This document shows positions 46,790-54,326 of a stretch of DNA of 64,000 bases, in pieces. Source of the DNA: Sedimentitalea todarodis (GTDB lineage: Bacteria > Pseudomonadota > Alphaproteobacteria > Rhodobacterales > Rhodobacteraceae); contig NZ_JASMWN010000004.1 of NCBI RefSeq assembly GCF_032595355.1, positions 62,001 to 126,000 on the forward strand, given 5' to 3'. Position 1 is the first letter of the stretch. Every line of letters begins with the position of its first letter. The notes beneath the pieces were generated by a model, which saw nothing but the letters and a program-made list of their open reading frames with translations, searched no databases and had not been told where the DNA came from. The position numbers and the translations under genes are program-made.

Positions 46790-46818
46790 CTCCTATCAAC
46801 CGGCGTCATGTCGCAGCA

Positions 46819-46832
46819 CTGATCTGAATCAA
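46819..46832 (-). promoter_or_regulatory. FnrL-type box upstream of hemA
   Basis: TTGATTCAGATCAG on the minus strand matches the FNR/FnrL consensus TTGAT-N4-ATCAA at 9 of 10 defined positions. It lies about 135 bases before the hemA start. In Rhodobacter, hemA is a known target of FnrL under low oxygen. Confidence 0.6.
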
Positions 46833-47059
46833 ATGCCGTTTTCCGCGTCATCCACGAGCACGACAGGGTCGGGTATTCCTGACTTGTTCTTCTGACCTCA
46901 AAAAGAGATGCTCATCCATAGGTTAAGTAATGATTTCAACCCTTTGGTTTCGGTTCAGTTCTCGGTTCAACGGTTTTCATTTTGAGTTTCGTAGTCAGTT
47001 AAGTGTTTCGCCCTTCCCCGTCGGCGTCGTGTTTTTGGTGATGTGTTTTTTTGTTGATA

Positions 47060-47297
47060 GGTAACGCAAGCCCGCCCTGTGGCGGGTTCCAGACGAGGAA
47101 ACGGCAGCAATCGGCACCCGATACACGGTTTCGGGGCTGATTGCTGCCAAACTACCCCACAACGCAATCGAAATCCCCGAATGCAGAGCACCGGATAGGA
47201 AATCCCGAAAGGGACAGTCCGCCCCGATGCACCGCGTTTCCCCAAGGGAGCCCCGCAGAGTCTCTGCGCCCATCGCTTGTTCCATCGGGAGGCCCAG
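47060..47297 (+). other. Hairpin-rich leader of the small membrane protein gene (possible cis-regulatory RNA)
   Basis: Successive inverted repeats run up to the Shine-Dalgarno. GCCCGCC/GGCGGGT has a CTGT loop (47070-47087). A long hairpin has outer stem GGCAGCAATC/GATTGCTGCC (47103-47112 with 47139-47148) and inner stem CCCGA/TCGGG. Next come TCCCGAAAGGGA with a GAAA loop near 47200 and GCAGAGTCTCTGC near 47258. Such density in a 240-base leader suggests a structured 5' UTR. It does not match a riboswitch class I can name. Confidence 0.4.
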
Positions 47298-47627
47298 ATG
47301 ACAGCCCAGATCAACATGACCACAACAGTCATTCTCATGGCGCTGACCGCAAGCGGTTACGCGATCGCGACCCTCGGCATGAAACTCGCCTCCTACCAAT
47401 TGAATGCCTTGGCACTGGTGTTGATGGCGACCGGGCTGGCAGGAGCGGCACTGGCAGAGATCACGCTGTTGCGACAGGCGAACCTGTCGGTCATCTACCT
47501 CGGGATCATCGCGGTTGAATCGCTGCTCGTGCTGTCCGTCGCCGCCGTGATCGGCGATCGCCTGACACCGGTCCAGCTCTCGGGCGGGGCAATGGTGCTG
47601 GTCGGGATGATCCTGGTGTCGCAGTGA
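47298..47627 (+). CDS. SMR/EamA-like small multidrug-resistance-type membrane protein
   Basis: A 109-residue protein with four predicted transmembrane helices, the size and topology of small multidrug resistance transporters. The last helix (AAVIGDRLTPVQLSGGAMVLVGMILVS) fits the SMR pattern. The glutamate expected in the first helix (E14 of EmrE) is missing; glutamates instead occur at the end of helix 2 (LAEITLL) and in helix 3 (AVESLLVL). Its activity may therefore differ. ATG at 47298 follows GGGAGG; a TTG start 7 codons earlier is unlikely. Confidence 0.72.
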   Translation: MTAQINMTTTVILMALTASGYAIATLGMKLASYQLNALALVLMATGLAGAALAEITLLRQANLSVIYLGIIAVESLLVLSVAAVIGDRLTPVQLSGGAMVLVGMILVSQ

Positions 47628-47689
47628 TGGCTGGACACCCGATGCGGCGCTGATACGGTCGGAGCGACTCGCATCAACCGGAGCCGAAA

Positions 47690-49072
47690 ATGTCCCTGAC
47701 CGACGTTCTTTCACGCATCGACACGGATCTGCCCGCCGCAACAGACCGCCTCATGGATCTCCTGCGCATCCCGTCGATCTCGACCGATCCGGCCTTCAAA
47801 TCGGATTGCGACCGGGCCGCCGATTGGCTGGTCTCTGACCTCAACAGCCTTGGCATCACCACGGAAAAGCGCGCGACACCGGGTCACCCCATGGTCGTTG
47901 GCCATCTGGACGGCACCGGCCCGCACCTGCTGTTTTATGGACACTATGACGTTCAGCCTGTCGATCCGCTGAACCTCTGGAATCTCGACCCGTTCGATCC
48001 TGACATCCAAGACACGCCCGCAGGCAAGGTGATCCGCGGTCGCGGCAGTTCGGATGACAAGGGACAGTTGATGACCTTTGTCGAAGCCTGCCGGGCGTGG
48101 AAGGCGGTACATGGCACCCTGCCCTGCAAGCTGACCTTCTTTCTGGAAGGCGAAGAAGAAAGCGGCTCTCCCAGCCTGGTGCCGTTCATGAAAGAACACG
48201 CAGACGAGTTGACGGCCGATATTGCGCTGATTTGCGATACGGCAATGGTCTCGCCTGGTGTACCGTCCATCGCGGGGCAGCTGCGCGGGATGCTCAAGGA
48301 TGAATTTACCATCCACGGGCCGACCCGCGATCTGCATTCCGGCCATTACGGTGGACCGGGCCTGAACCCGTTGCGCGAAATCTCGCGGATCGTTGCCTCG
48401 TTTCACGACACTGAAACAGGGGCCGTGGCGGTCGATGGATTTTACGAAGGCGTCCCCGAGGTGTCCGACGAGATGCTGCGCCAGTGGCAGAACTGCGGCT
48501 TTGACGAAGCCGCCTATCTTGGCGGGGTCGGATACACCCAGGCACATGGTGAGAAGGCCTATTCGACGCTGGAACAGCAATGGGCCCGCCCGACCCTTGA
48601 AATCAACGGGCTGTGGGGTGGCTATCAAGGGGCCGGAACCAAGACCGTGATCCCCGCCGAGGCGCATTGCAAGCTGACCTGTCGGCTGGTCGGCGACATG
48701 GATCCCGATCGCCTGCGCACGCGCATTCGCGCCCACGTCGAGACTCGTTTGTCGCCCGACGCACGAGTCACATGGGATGGCGATCTGGATGGGTCCCCCG
48801 CCTCGGTCATGAACACCGATCGCCCGGAATTCGAGGCCGCGCGACAGGCGCTGTCAAATGAATGGAACCGCGAAGCGGTGATCGTGGGCATGGGCGGATC
48901 GATTCCCATTGCCGGGTTCTTCAAGGACATTCTTGGACTGGATTCGATGTTGATCGGCTATGCCAACGAGGACGATGCCATTCATTCACCCAACGAGAAG
49001 TACAATCTTGCCAGCTTTCACAAAGGCATCCGCAGCTGGGCGCGCATACTTGATGCGCTGACCCGGGCATGA
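47690..49072 (+). CDS. M20-family metallopeptidase / dipeptidase
   Basis: A 460-residue dinuclear zinc hydrolase. Metal-ligand regions: FYGHYDVQPVD near residue 85, RGRGSSDDKGQLM near 116 (bridging Asp), FFLEGEEESGSPSL near 149 (catalytic and ligand Glu), and a C-terminal histidine in DAIHSPNEKYNL. A dimerisation insert (TIHGPTRDLHSGHYGG) is present. It probably cleaves dipeptides or N-acyl amino acids. ATG at 47690 follows GGAGCCGAAA. The downstream dehalogenase gene overlaps its stop by 4 bases. Confidence 0.92.
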   Translation: MSLTDVLSRIDTDLPAATDRLMDLLRIPSISTDPAFKSDCDRAADWLVSDLNSLGITTEKRATPGHPMVVGHLDGTGPHLLFYGHYDVQPVDPLNLWNLDPFDPDIQDTPAGKVIRGRGSSDDKGQLMTFVEACRAWKAVHGTLPCKLTFFLEGEEESGSPSLVPFMKEHADELTADIALICDTAMVSPGVPSIAGQLRGMLKDEFTIHGPTRDLHSGHYGGPGLNPLREISRIVASFHDTETGAVAVDGFYEGVPEVSDEMLRQWQNCGFDEAAYLGGVGYTQAHGEKAYSTLEQQWARPTLEINGLWGGYQGAGTKTVIPAEAHCKLTCRLVGDMDPDRLRTRIRAHVETRLSPDARVTWDGDLDGSPASVMNTDRPEFEAARQALSNEWNREAVIVGMGGSIPIAGFFKDILGLDSMLIGYANEDDAIHSPNEKYNLASFHKGIRSWARILDALTRA

Positions 49073-49944
49073 GCGTCCTTCCCGGTTTCACCGATGCCAG
49101 TGCCGAGGTGAACGGCCAGACCATCGCCTATTCCCGCGCCGGCGATGGTCCGCCGGTTCTGCTGTTGCACGGCTTTCCCCAGATGCGCGCCATGTGGCGT
49201 GGAATTGCCCCCGTTCTGGCGCAACGCTTCACGGTGATCGCCGCCGATCTGCGGGGCTATGGCGAGAGCAGCAAGCCGGAGGCGGTTCAGGAGTATTCCT
49301 TTCGCAACATGGCCGCCGATCAGCGGGCGCTGATGGCATCGCTGGGGTTTGACAGCTTTCATCTGGTCGGGCACGACAGGGGCGCACGCACCGCGCATCG
49401 TCTGGCGCTGGACTCAGCGAAAGCTGTGCGCAGCCTGACCCTGATGGACATCGTTCCGACGCATTTTCTGCTGGATAAGCTGGGCAAAGAGGTGGCAACC
49501 GCCTATTATCACTGGTTCTTTCTCGCTCAACCCGCTCCCTTCCCCGAGACCATGATCGGACAGGACAGCGACTGGTATTACGAGAGCTGCCTCACGGCAT
49601 GGGGCGGAGCCGAGCTTGAAGACTTCGATCCCGAGGCGCTGTATGCCTACAGGCAAAGCTGGCGCTGGCCTGACGCCATTGCCGCGATGTGCAACGACTA
49701 TCGCGCGGCGATCCAATACGACTTTGCCCATGATGCCGCCGATCTCGGGCGTCGCGTGACCTGCCCTTCGCTCGTGCTCTACGGCGTGGATGGCGCGATG
49801 GCCAAGGCGTACGATGTTCCTGCAAGCTGGGCTGATCGGCTGACTGACATGCGCGCCCGCGCGCTGCCCGGCGGTCATTTCTTTCCCGACCTGCATCCTG
49901 CGGAGACCGCCGAAGTCGTACAGGATTTCCTGACGGAGCAATGA
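49069..49944 (+). CDS. Haloacetate (fluoroacetate) dehalogenase-like alpha/beta hydrolase
   Basis: A 291-residue alpha/beta hydrolase. It aligns with the fluoroacetate dehalogenase of Rhodopseudomonas at the key residues: nucleophile Asp103 and substrate-binding Arg104/Arg107 in GHDRGARTAHR, acid Asp127 in LMDIVPTH, halide-binding His148/Trp149 in YYHWFFLAQPAP and Tyr211, catalytic His270 in PGGHFFPD. This full set separates it from epoxide hydrolases, which share the fold. It would hydrolyse haloacetates to glycolate. It is translationally coupled to the peptidase gene. Confidence 0.85.
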   Translation: MSVLPGFTDASAEVNGQTIAYSRAGDGPPVLLLHGFPQMRAMWRGIAPVLAQRFTVIAADLRGYGESSKPEAVQEYSFRNMAADQRALMASLGFDSFHLVGHDRGARTAHRLALDSAKAVRSLTLMDIVPTHFLLDKLGKEVATAYYHWFFLAQPAPFPETMIGQDSDWYYESCLTAWGGAELEDFDPEALYAYRQSWRWPDAIAAMCNDYRAAIQYDFAHDAADLGRRVTCPSLVLYGVDGAMAKAYDVPASWADRLTDMRARALPGGHFFPDLHPAETAEVVQDFLTEQ

Positions 49945-50036
49945 CCCGGCGTCATTTGCGGCCAACCTTGCACCGGCATGGCAGACCCCCATCTTGAGGG
50001 CGCAACCTCCACGGACAAACCAATAGGATCACTCTC

Positions 50037-50789
50037 ATGCGGCCCATCTCGCTGGTTCTCTCTTCCTTTCTTTCGGTCCTTGTTGCCCTGACCGTTCCGG
50101 CACAGGCAAAGGACACTGACATGATCACCGTGACCGGCGAGATCGGCTATCGCGAACGTAGCGCACTATGGCCGGAGAGTGTGGCGACCATCACCCTGAG
50201 CGATGTATCACGACAGGATGTCGCAGCCCCCGTGATCGCACAGATCGAATTCGCGATTTCCGGTGTGCCCGCCCCGTTCGAACTCAAGATACCAAAGACC
50301 AGTATGGCAACCGGGCATAGCTATGCGCTGCGCGCGACGATCCACGACAGTGACGGCACCCTGCGCTGGACAACCGATACCGTCTATCCCGTCGATCCTT
50401 TGCAGAGGCGGGCTGATCTTGGTTTGCTCACGCTCAGGCAGGTAGCGGCAACACGGTTGCATCTCGTAGGTGGCGAATGGCTGGTGGAGGATATCAATGG
50501 CGAAGGTGTCATGGATATCCTGCAAACAACGCTCGTCTTTGGCACCGATGGCCAGCTTTCGGGCACGGGGGGATGCAACCGCTACTCCGGCACCTATGAG
50601 TTGTCCGGAGATATGCTGAGCATTGGCCCCTTGGCATCCACCCGGATGGCCTGCCCCGAAGCGATCAGCAATCAGGAGAACCGGTTTTTCGAGACAATCG
50701 CCTCGCCGCTTCGCGCTGCCATGGATGAAACCCGCGCCCTGATCCTGACCGGCGAGGCGGGCAAGACACTCAGGGCGCGGCGCAGGTAG
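50037..50789 (+). CDS. YbaY-like and META-domain exported protein
   Basis: A 250-residue protein with a signal peptide (residues 1-24, ending VPAQA). Residues 29-120 resemble the YbaY/YscW lipoprotein-associated beta domain (VTGEIGYRERSALWPESVATITLSDVS). Residues 145-245 form a META/HslJ domain (GGEWLVEDINGEG, TGGCNRYSGTYELSGD). META domains occur in heat-shock or motility-linked envelope proteins; no enzyme activity is implied. No lipobox cysteine is obvious. ATG at 50037 follows AGGATCACTCTC. Confidence 0.8.
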   Translation: MRPISLVLSSFLSVLVALTVPAQAKDTDMITVTGEIGYRERSALWPESVATITLSDVSRQDVAAPVIAQIEFAISGVPAPFELKIPKTSMATGHSYALRATIHDSDGTLRWTTDTVYPVDPLQRRADLGLLTLRQVAATRLHLVGGEWLVEDINGEGVMDILQTTLVFGTDGQLSGTGGCNRYSGTYELSGDMLSIGPLASTRMACPEAISNQENRFFETIASPLRAAMDETRALILTGEAGKTLRARRR

Positions 50790-50794
50790 CCGGT

Positions 50795-51667
50795 TCAGAC
50801 CAGTCCGCTGAACCGTTCGGGCAACAGGTATTGGGTATCGAAATCGGGGCAGTCGAACTCCCAATACCCGGTTTCGCCGCGTTTCTTCCAGGTCCGATGC
50901 ATGCGTCGGCGCAGCGGCCCCATCTCAAATCCGTCCTGCATTTTCAACGCCGAAAACGCCTCGAACACCGCGCGGTCATTGCCGCGCGATTCGGCAAACC
51001 AGTGGCGGCCGATCGCGGCCTCCTTGATCCCGGCTCCCGTTGCCGCACTGATCACGTTGCGCCGATCCATCGCCTCGGAATAGGCGGCCAGATCGCAGAA
51101 TTTGAGGTGCAGAAGGTATAGATGATCGGGGGTGTGCAATCGCTCATACTGGGTAAAATGCCCGCCGCGCGCGATCTTGGTCCCTGCCGAAATCACGCAG
51201 GGTTTCGAATAGTGCGGTGCTGGCCGCACATGACGGCGTGGCCCGAGGATTCGACCTTCAATCCTGTCAGGCTCAAGCTCAACCCGGTGGATCACTTCCA
51301 AACCCAGCGGCGTCAGAACCCGGTTGGGAGGAATCGCCTTCAGGAACTCTGGCAGGTCGATCCCGGCCACGGGATCCAGCACGACCAGTTCATCCACATC
51401 ACCAACGATCACATGATCATAATAGCAACGCAGCCCCATCACGACATTGTTTAGCATCCGCCAGCGCTTCATGTCGAAATTCTTGTGCGGATCGCCCGGA
51501 ATGCCGATCACGTTGCACCCTTGCGCCAGGTCGGACACGATCTCGCCGCGCCCGTGATTGACGATGTAGCAGTTCTGCCGACCCAGCAGGCCACCGTAGT
51601 GACGCAACCACGCCTTCAGGAAAAAGGCATCATCGCGTACCATCGTCAGGGCCGCCGCTGTCTGCAT
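50795..51667 (-). CDS. Glycosyltransferase family 2-like protein
   Basis: A 290-residue cytosolic protein. It opens LTMVRDDAFFLKAWLRHYGG, like the Glyco_tranf_2_4 group found in many Roseobacters, and has a metal/nucleotide-sugar motif VGDVDELVVLDP near residue 97. The C-terminal half is basic (HRTWKKRGETGYWEFD). Acceptor and donor unknown. The start at 51667 is preferred over a much longer frame because the conserved part begins there. It is divergent from the sulfotransferase-like gene. Confidence 0.78.
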   Translation of the reverse strand: MQTAAALTMVRDDAFFLKAWLRHYGGLLGRQNCYIVNHGRGEIVSDLAQGCNVIGIPGDPHKNFDMKRWRMLNNVVMGLRCYYDHVIVGDVDELVVLDPVAGIDLPEFLKAIPPNRVLTPLGLEVIHRVELEPDRIEGRILGPRRHVRPAPHYSKPCVISAGTKIARGGHFTQYERLHTPDHLYLLHLKFCDLAAYSEAMDRRNVISAATGAGIKEAAIGRHWFAESRGNDRAVFEAFSALKMQDGFEMGPLRRRMHRTWKKRGETGYWEFDCPDFDTQYLLPERFSGLV

Positions 51668-51826
51668 GAATGCAATCCTGCTCGCTGTTGCGTTTTGGCT
51701 TAGTCTTAGCGGCAATGGCGGTATAAGAGAATTTCTAATTTCGGGTTTCCGTCGCCCTGAAACATCCGCATCAGATGCTAGAAGGATCACGCCCTGCTCA
51801 CTGCTGACTTTGCCCGAACCGGATTG

Positions 51827-52549
51827 ATGGCGCAGCGCGCCGATACGCCCCCGACCCGCTTTCAGGTGCTTGGTGAGCGATCATCCGGCACCAACCTCGT
51901 CAAAAGGCTTCTGGGTCGCAATTCCGCATTGCAGCCAACAGAGGCGCTCGGCTGGAAACACGGTTTCCCCCAGGCCATGGCGATCCCTGCCGATCTTGCG
52001 GTGATCTGCGTCGTCCGAAACGCGGTGGACTGGGCACTGTCGATGCACTCCAAACCCTGGCATACGGTGCCAGAGCTGCAGCGACTGGCGTTTTCCGATT
52101 TCATTCGCACGCCTTGGCAGACCGTCATCGACCGCCCCCGCTACTTCGACGGCGTCGCCGATACAGTTGGTCAGCCTCTATTGCAGGATCGCGATCCGGT
52201 TACCGGCAGGACATTCGAAAACCTCATGGCGCTGCGTCGTGCCAAACTTGCGTCGCTGATGGGATACCTGAACCGCGACTGCACCTGTGTCGTCCTGCGG
52301 ATGGAAGAGGTTCAGACCGAACCCGAACGCCGCATCGACGCTCTGCTTTCGGCCCTTGAGCAACCTCGGCGCGAAACCCCGTTTCGTCCGGTCGGCAAAC
52401 GACTGGGCTCCAAATTCAAACCAGCGGTCCAACAGCGCCCGCAAACCCCGGACCGTATTTCATCGGATGATCTCGCTTATCTTTTGGCGCATCTTGATCG
52501 GGACGCAGAGGCCCGACTCGGATATCTCTATGAGAGTGACGAAACCTAG
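51827..52549 (+). CDS. Sulfotransferase-like P-loop protein
   Basis: A 240-residue protein with a 5'-phosphosulfate-type loop (VLGERSSGTNLVKRLL, near residue 17) and a 3'-phosphate-type segment (VICVVRNAVDWALSMHSKPW, near 63), the arrangement of PAPS-dependent sulfotransferases. Its link to the adjacent glycosyltransferase suggests decoration of a surface glycan, but this is inference. ATG at 51827; a TTG lies one codon upstream. Confidence 0.65.
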   Translation: MAQRADTPPTRFQVLGERSSGTNLVKRLLGRNSALQPTEALGWKHGFPQAMAIPADLAVICVVRNAVDWALSMHSKPWHTVPELQRLAFSDFIRTPWQTVIDRPRYFDGVADTVGQPLLQDRDPVTGRTFENLMALRRAKLASLMGYLNRDCTCVVLRMEEVQTEPERRIDALLSALEQPRRETPFRPVGKRLGSKFKPAVQQRPQTPDRISSDDLAYLLAHLDRDAEARLGYLYESDET

Positions 52550-52841
52550 CGGCGTTTGCCAAAGCGCGCTTCAGCCAATCCCGCCGGTCGCGTCCGATGC
52601 AAGACGCCGACTCGCCCCAGACCATCGGCCAGGGTCTCTGATCAGGTACCCTGCCCGCCACGAGTGAGATCGCACGCGCGCCGACGACCTATACCCAGCC
52701 AATGGCAGAACGGGACATTTCGGCGCCTTCGCGCATGCCGTGTGTGCGCATCGTCGATGCATTTGCGTGGCAATTCAAGCCAATGCGTGAAGGGTGCCCA
52801 CACGGCTTGGCATCGAAACGCAGCACAAAAAAAGGAGGAAG
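52550..52841. other. Intergenic region before the tRNA-Asp genes
   Basis: About 290 bases without a supported gene. The last part on the minus strand carries CTTCCTCCTTTTTTTG just after the tRNA, a likely simple terminator. Confidence 0.5.
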
Positions 52842-52918
52842 TGGCGCGGTTGACGGGGCTCGAACCCGCGACCTCCGGCGTGACAGGCCGGCACTCTAAC
52901 CAGCTGAGCTACAACCGC
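52842..52918 (-). tRNA. tRNA-Asp (GTC), downstream copy
   Basis: 77 nt including an encoded CCA. The acceptor stem is GCGGTTG/CAACCGC with discriminator G. The anticodon stem CCGGC/GCCGG encloses the loop CTGTCAC, giving anticodon GTC. The T-arm reads CGGGTTCGAGCCCCG. A T7 run follows within 20 bases. Confidence 0.95.
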
Positions 52919-53093
52919 GCAGTAGCGGCGGGATAGGCGAAGCAATTGCCATCGTCAAGCGCATAAAGGAACCATGCCACCTCTGCGTTTCCCGGTAATC
53001 CCCTGGGACCCGCAGTCATCGGAAAACCACAGGGAAAACGAAAAGGCCGGTAATCGCGAGCCTGTCTCGTTGTTCGCGGGGAATACGCAGCAG

Positions 53094-53170
53094 TGGCGCG
53101 GTTGACGGGGCTCGAACCCGCGACCTCCGGCGTGACAGGCCGGCACTCTAACCAGCTGAGCTACAACCGC
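53094..53170 (-). tRNA. tRNA-Asp (GTC), upstream copy
   Basis: Identical over all 77 nt to the copy at 52842-52918, including the CCA end. The flanking sequences differ. The two genes are 175 bases apart in the same orientation and may be co-transcribed. It borders the YcaO/SARP region. Confidence 0.95.
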
Positions 53171-53429
53171 CCGCTGCGTCAGGCGGTAATATGGCGCGCT
53201 CCCTGCCCCGTCAAGCCGGGTTTGCGCAGAAATTCATTTTTCCGTGGCGCATTCGCGGTCTTCGCCCGAACTGTGCCCCGCGCCACGATGCGCCCTCGCT
53301 GCATCCGGGACATGGCTGGCCATCCGCGGCCAGAGAACGGCCCATGTGGCTCCCTCACTTGGATGCGCCCGGTACAACATCTCGAAGCCGTTGCTGACGC
53401 CCATGCGGAATTGACTATTCGCCGCGTCG

Positions 53430-54320
53430 ATGTTCCGTTTGTGCATGTTCCGTGGTCCTCTACCAGATGTTCCAGCGCTTTTTGTCCAGGCCTCGGTGAC
53501 GCAGCACGATGGCCGCGCGATTAGCGCGACGGGCATCGGAACCAATATCGCGGAGGCGGAACTGCGTCACGATGGTGAGCGTGCAGAGCGGATGGCACAT
53601 GCGCTGCGAGGAGAGCGTGGTGCCCTGCCCTGGGCGCAAGCGACCGCGCCGATCTTTGGGATGGCCGCTGGCCGCGATGGCGTGGCCCAGGTTCAATCTC
53701 GCGCCATACTGGAACTGATCGAACGCTGGACCTGTCAGTCGTGGTGGGCCGGGACCTTGCCCGCGAGCCAACCCGGCCCACCTACAGAGGCCGCTTTTGC
53801 AAGAGCGCAAGAGAATTGGAAACGTCGCACGCCCCGCCGGACAGGGTTGCTGCAACTTGGCAACCCACTGTTGCCGCCGACCTGTGTCGCCTGGTCCTGT
53901 GATCGATCCGGCCATTCACTTTGTTTTGGCACGGCATGCGGGATGGATGGACCCAAAGCGATGACCGCAGCGTTGCGCGAACTCTTTCAGATGGAATTCG
54001 GCCTGTCCGTCATTCAACACCGCAAAGCCGGAGGTGTTGAGTTGACAGGATCAGAACTGCACATTCTGGATCGAGCAGATTTGCTCTCGGTCGAAACCAT
54101 GACCGATCATTTTCAAGAAGCCGGCGACACGAACAACAGGTTTCAAGGCGACCTTTTCAAGGCCCTCGCCGACGCGGGCATTCCAGTCGCCGTAAACCAG
54201 CTTGAACACGCCATTGACGGGCATCGGATCGTGATCGCGACATCTGCCGACCTTGAGGTGGTTTCGTCCGGTGAAAATTGGTGCGACACTGCGTTGCGCT
54301 GGAAACTCTACGGAGCCTGA
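53430..54320 (+). CDS. Short YcaO-family protein
   Basis: A 296-residue protein. Residues 33-56 (ATGIGTNIAEAELRHDGERAER) match the glycine-rich and E-x-x-E-R start of the YcaO fold. S90-W100 (SRAILELIERW) matches the second ER helix, and A178-F190 (AMTAALRELFQMEF) the AL-E-Q-E helix. YcaO enzymes use ATP to activate peptide backbones, forming azolines or thioamides. It is shorter than usual and ends WKLYGA without the PxPxP tail of cyclodehydratases. No TfuA or E1-like partner is adjacent. The start is uncertain (no good ribosome binding site). It precedes the SARP gene by 6 bases. Confidence 0.7.
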   Translation: MFRLCMFRGPLPDVPALFVQASVTQHDGRAISATGIGTNIAEAELRHDGERAERMAHALRGERGALPWAQATAPIFGMAAGRDGVAQVQSRAILELIERWTCQSWWAGTLPASQPGPPTEAAFARAQENWKRRTPRRTGLLQLGNPLLPPTCVAWSCDRSGHSLCFGTACGMDGPKAMTAALRELFQMEFGLSVIQHRKAGGVELTGSELHILDRADLLSVETMTDHFQEAGDTNNRFQGDLFKALADAGIPVAVNQLEHAIDGHRIVIATSADLEVVSSGENWCDTALRWKLYGA

Positions 54321-54326
54321 CACCTC

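Larger units (their letters stand above)
46685..47059. other. hemA upstream region
   Basis: No gene is supported here. The part next to hemA holds its promoter and FNR-type box (listed). Around 46940-46980 there is an AT-rich stretch with a short repeated CGGTTCA motif, and T-runs lie near 47033 and 47045. Confidence 0.5.

Noticed and set aside
47087..47150. Guanidine-III riboswitch before the SMR-like gene
   Set aside because: A CAGACGAGG segment recalls the class, but the second conserved half and pseudoknot partner are absent.
46900..47300. RNase P RNA or tmRNA in the hemA-SMR gap
   Set aside because: Neither the GAGGAAAGUCC/ACAGAA core of RNase P RNA nor a permuted tmRNA acceptor domain is present.
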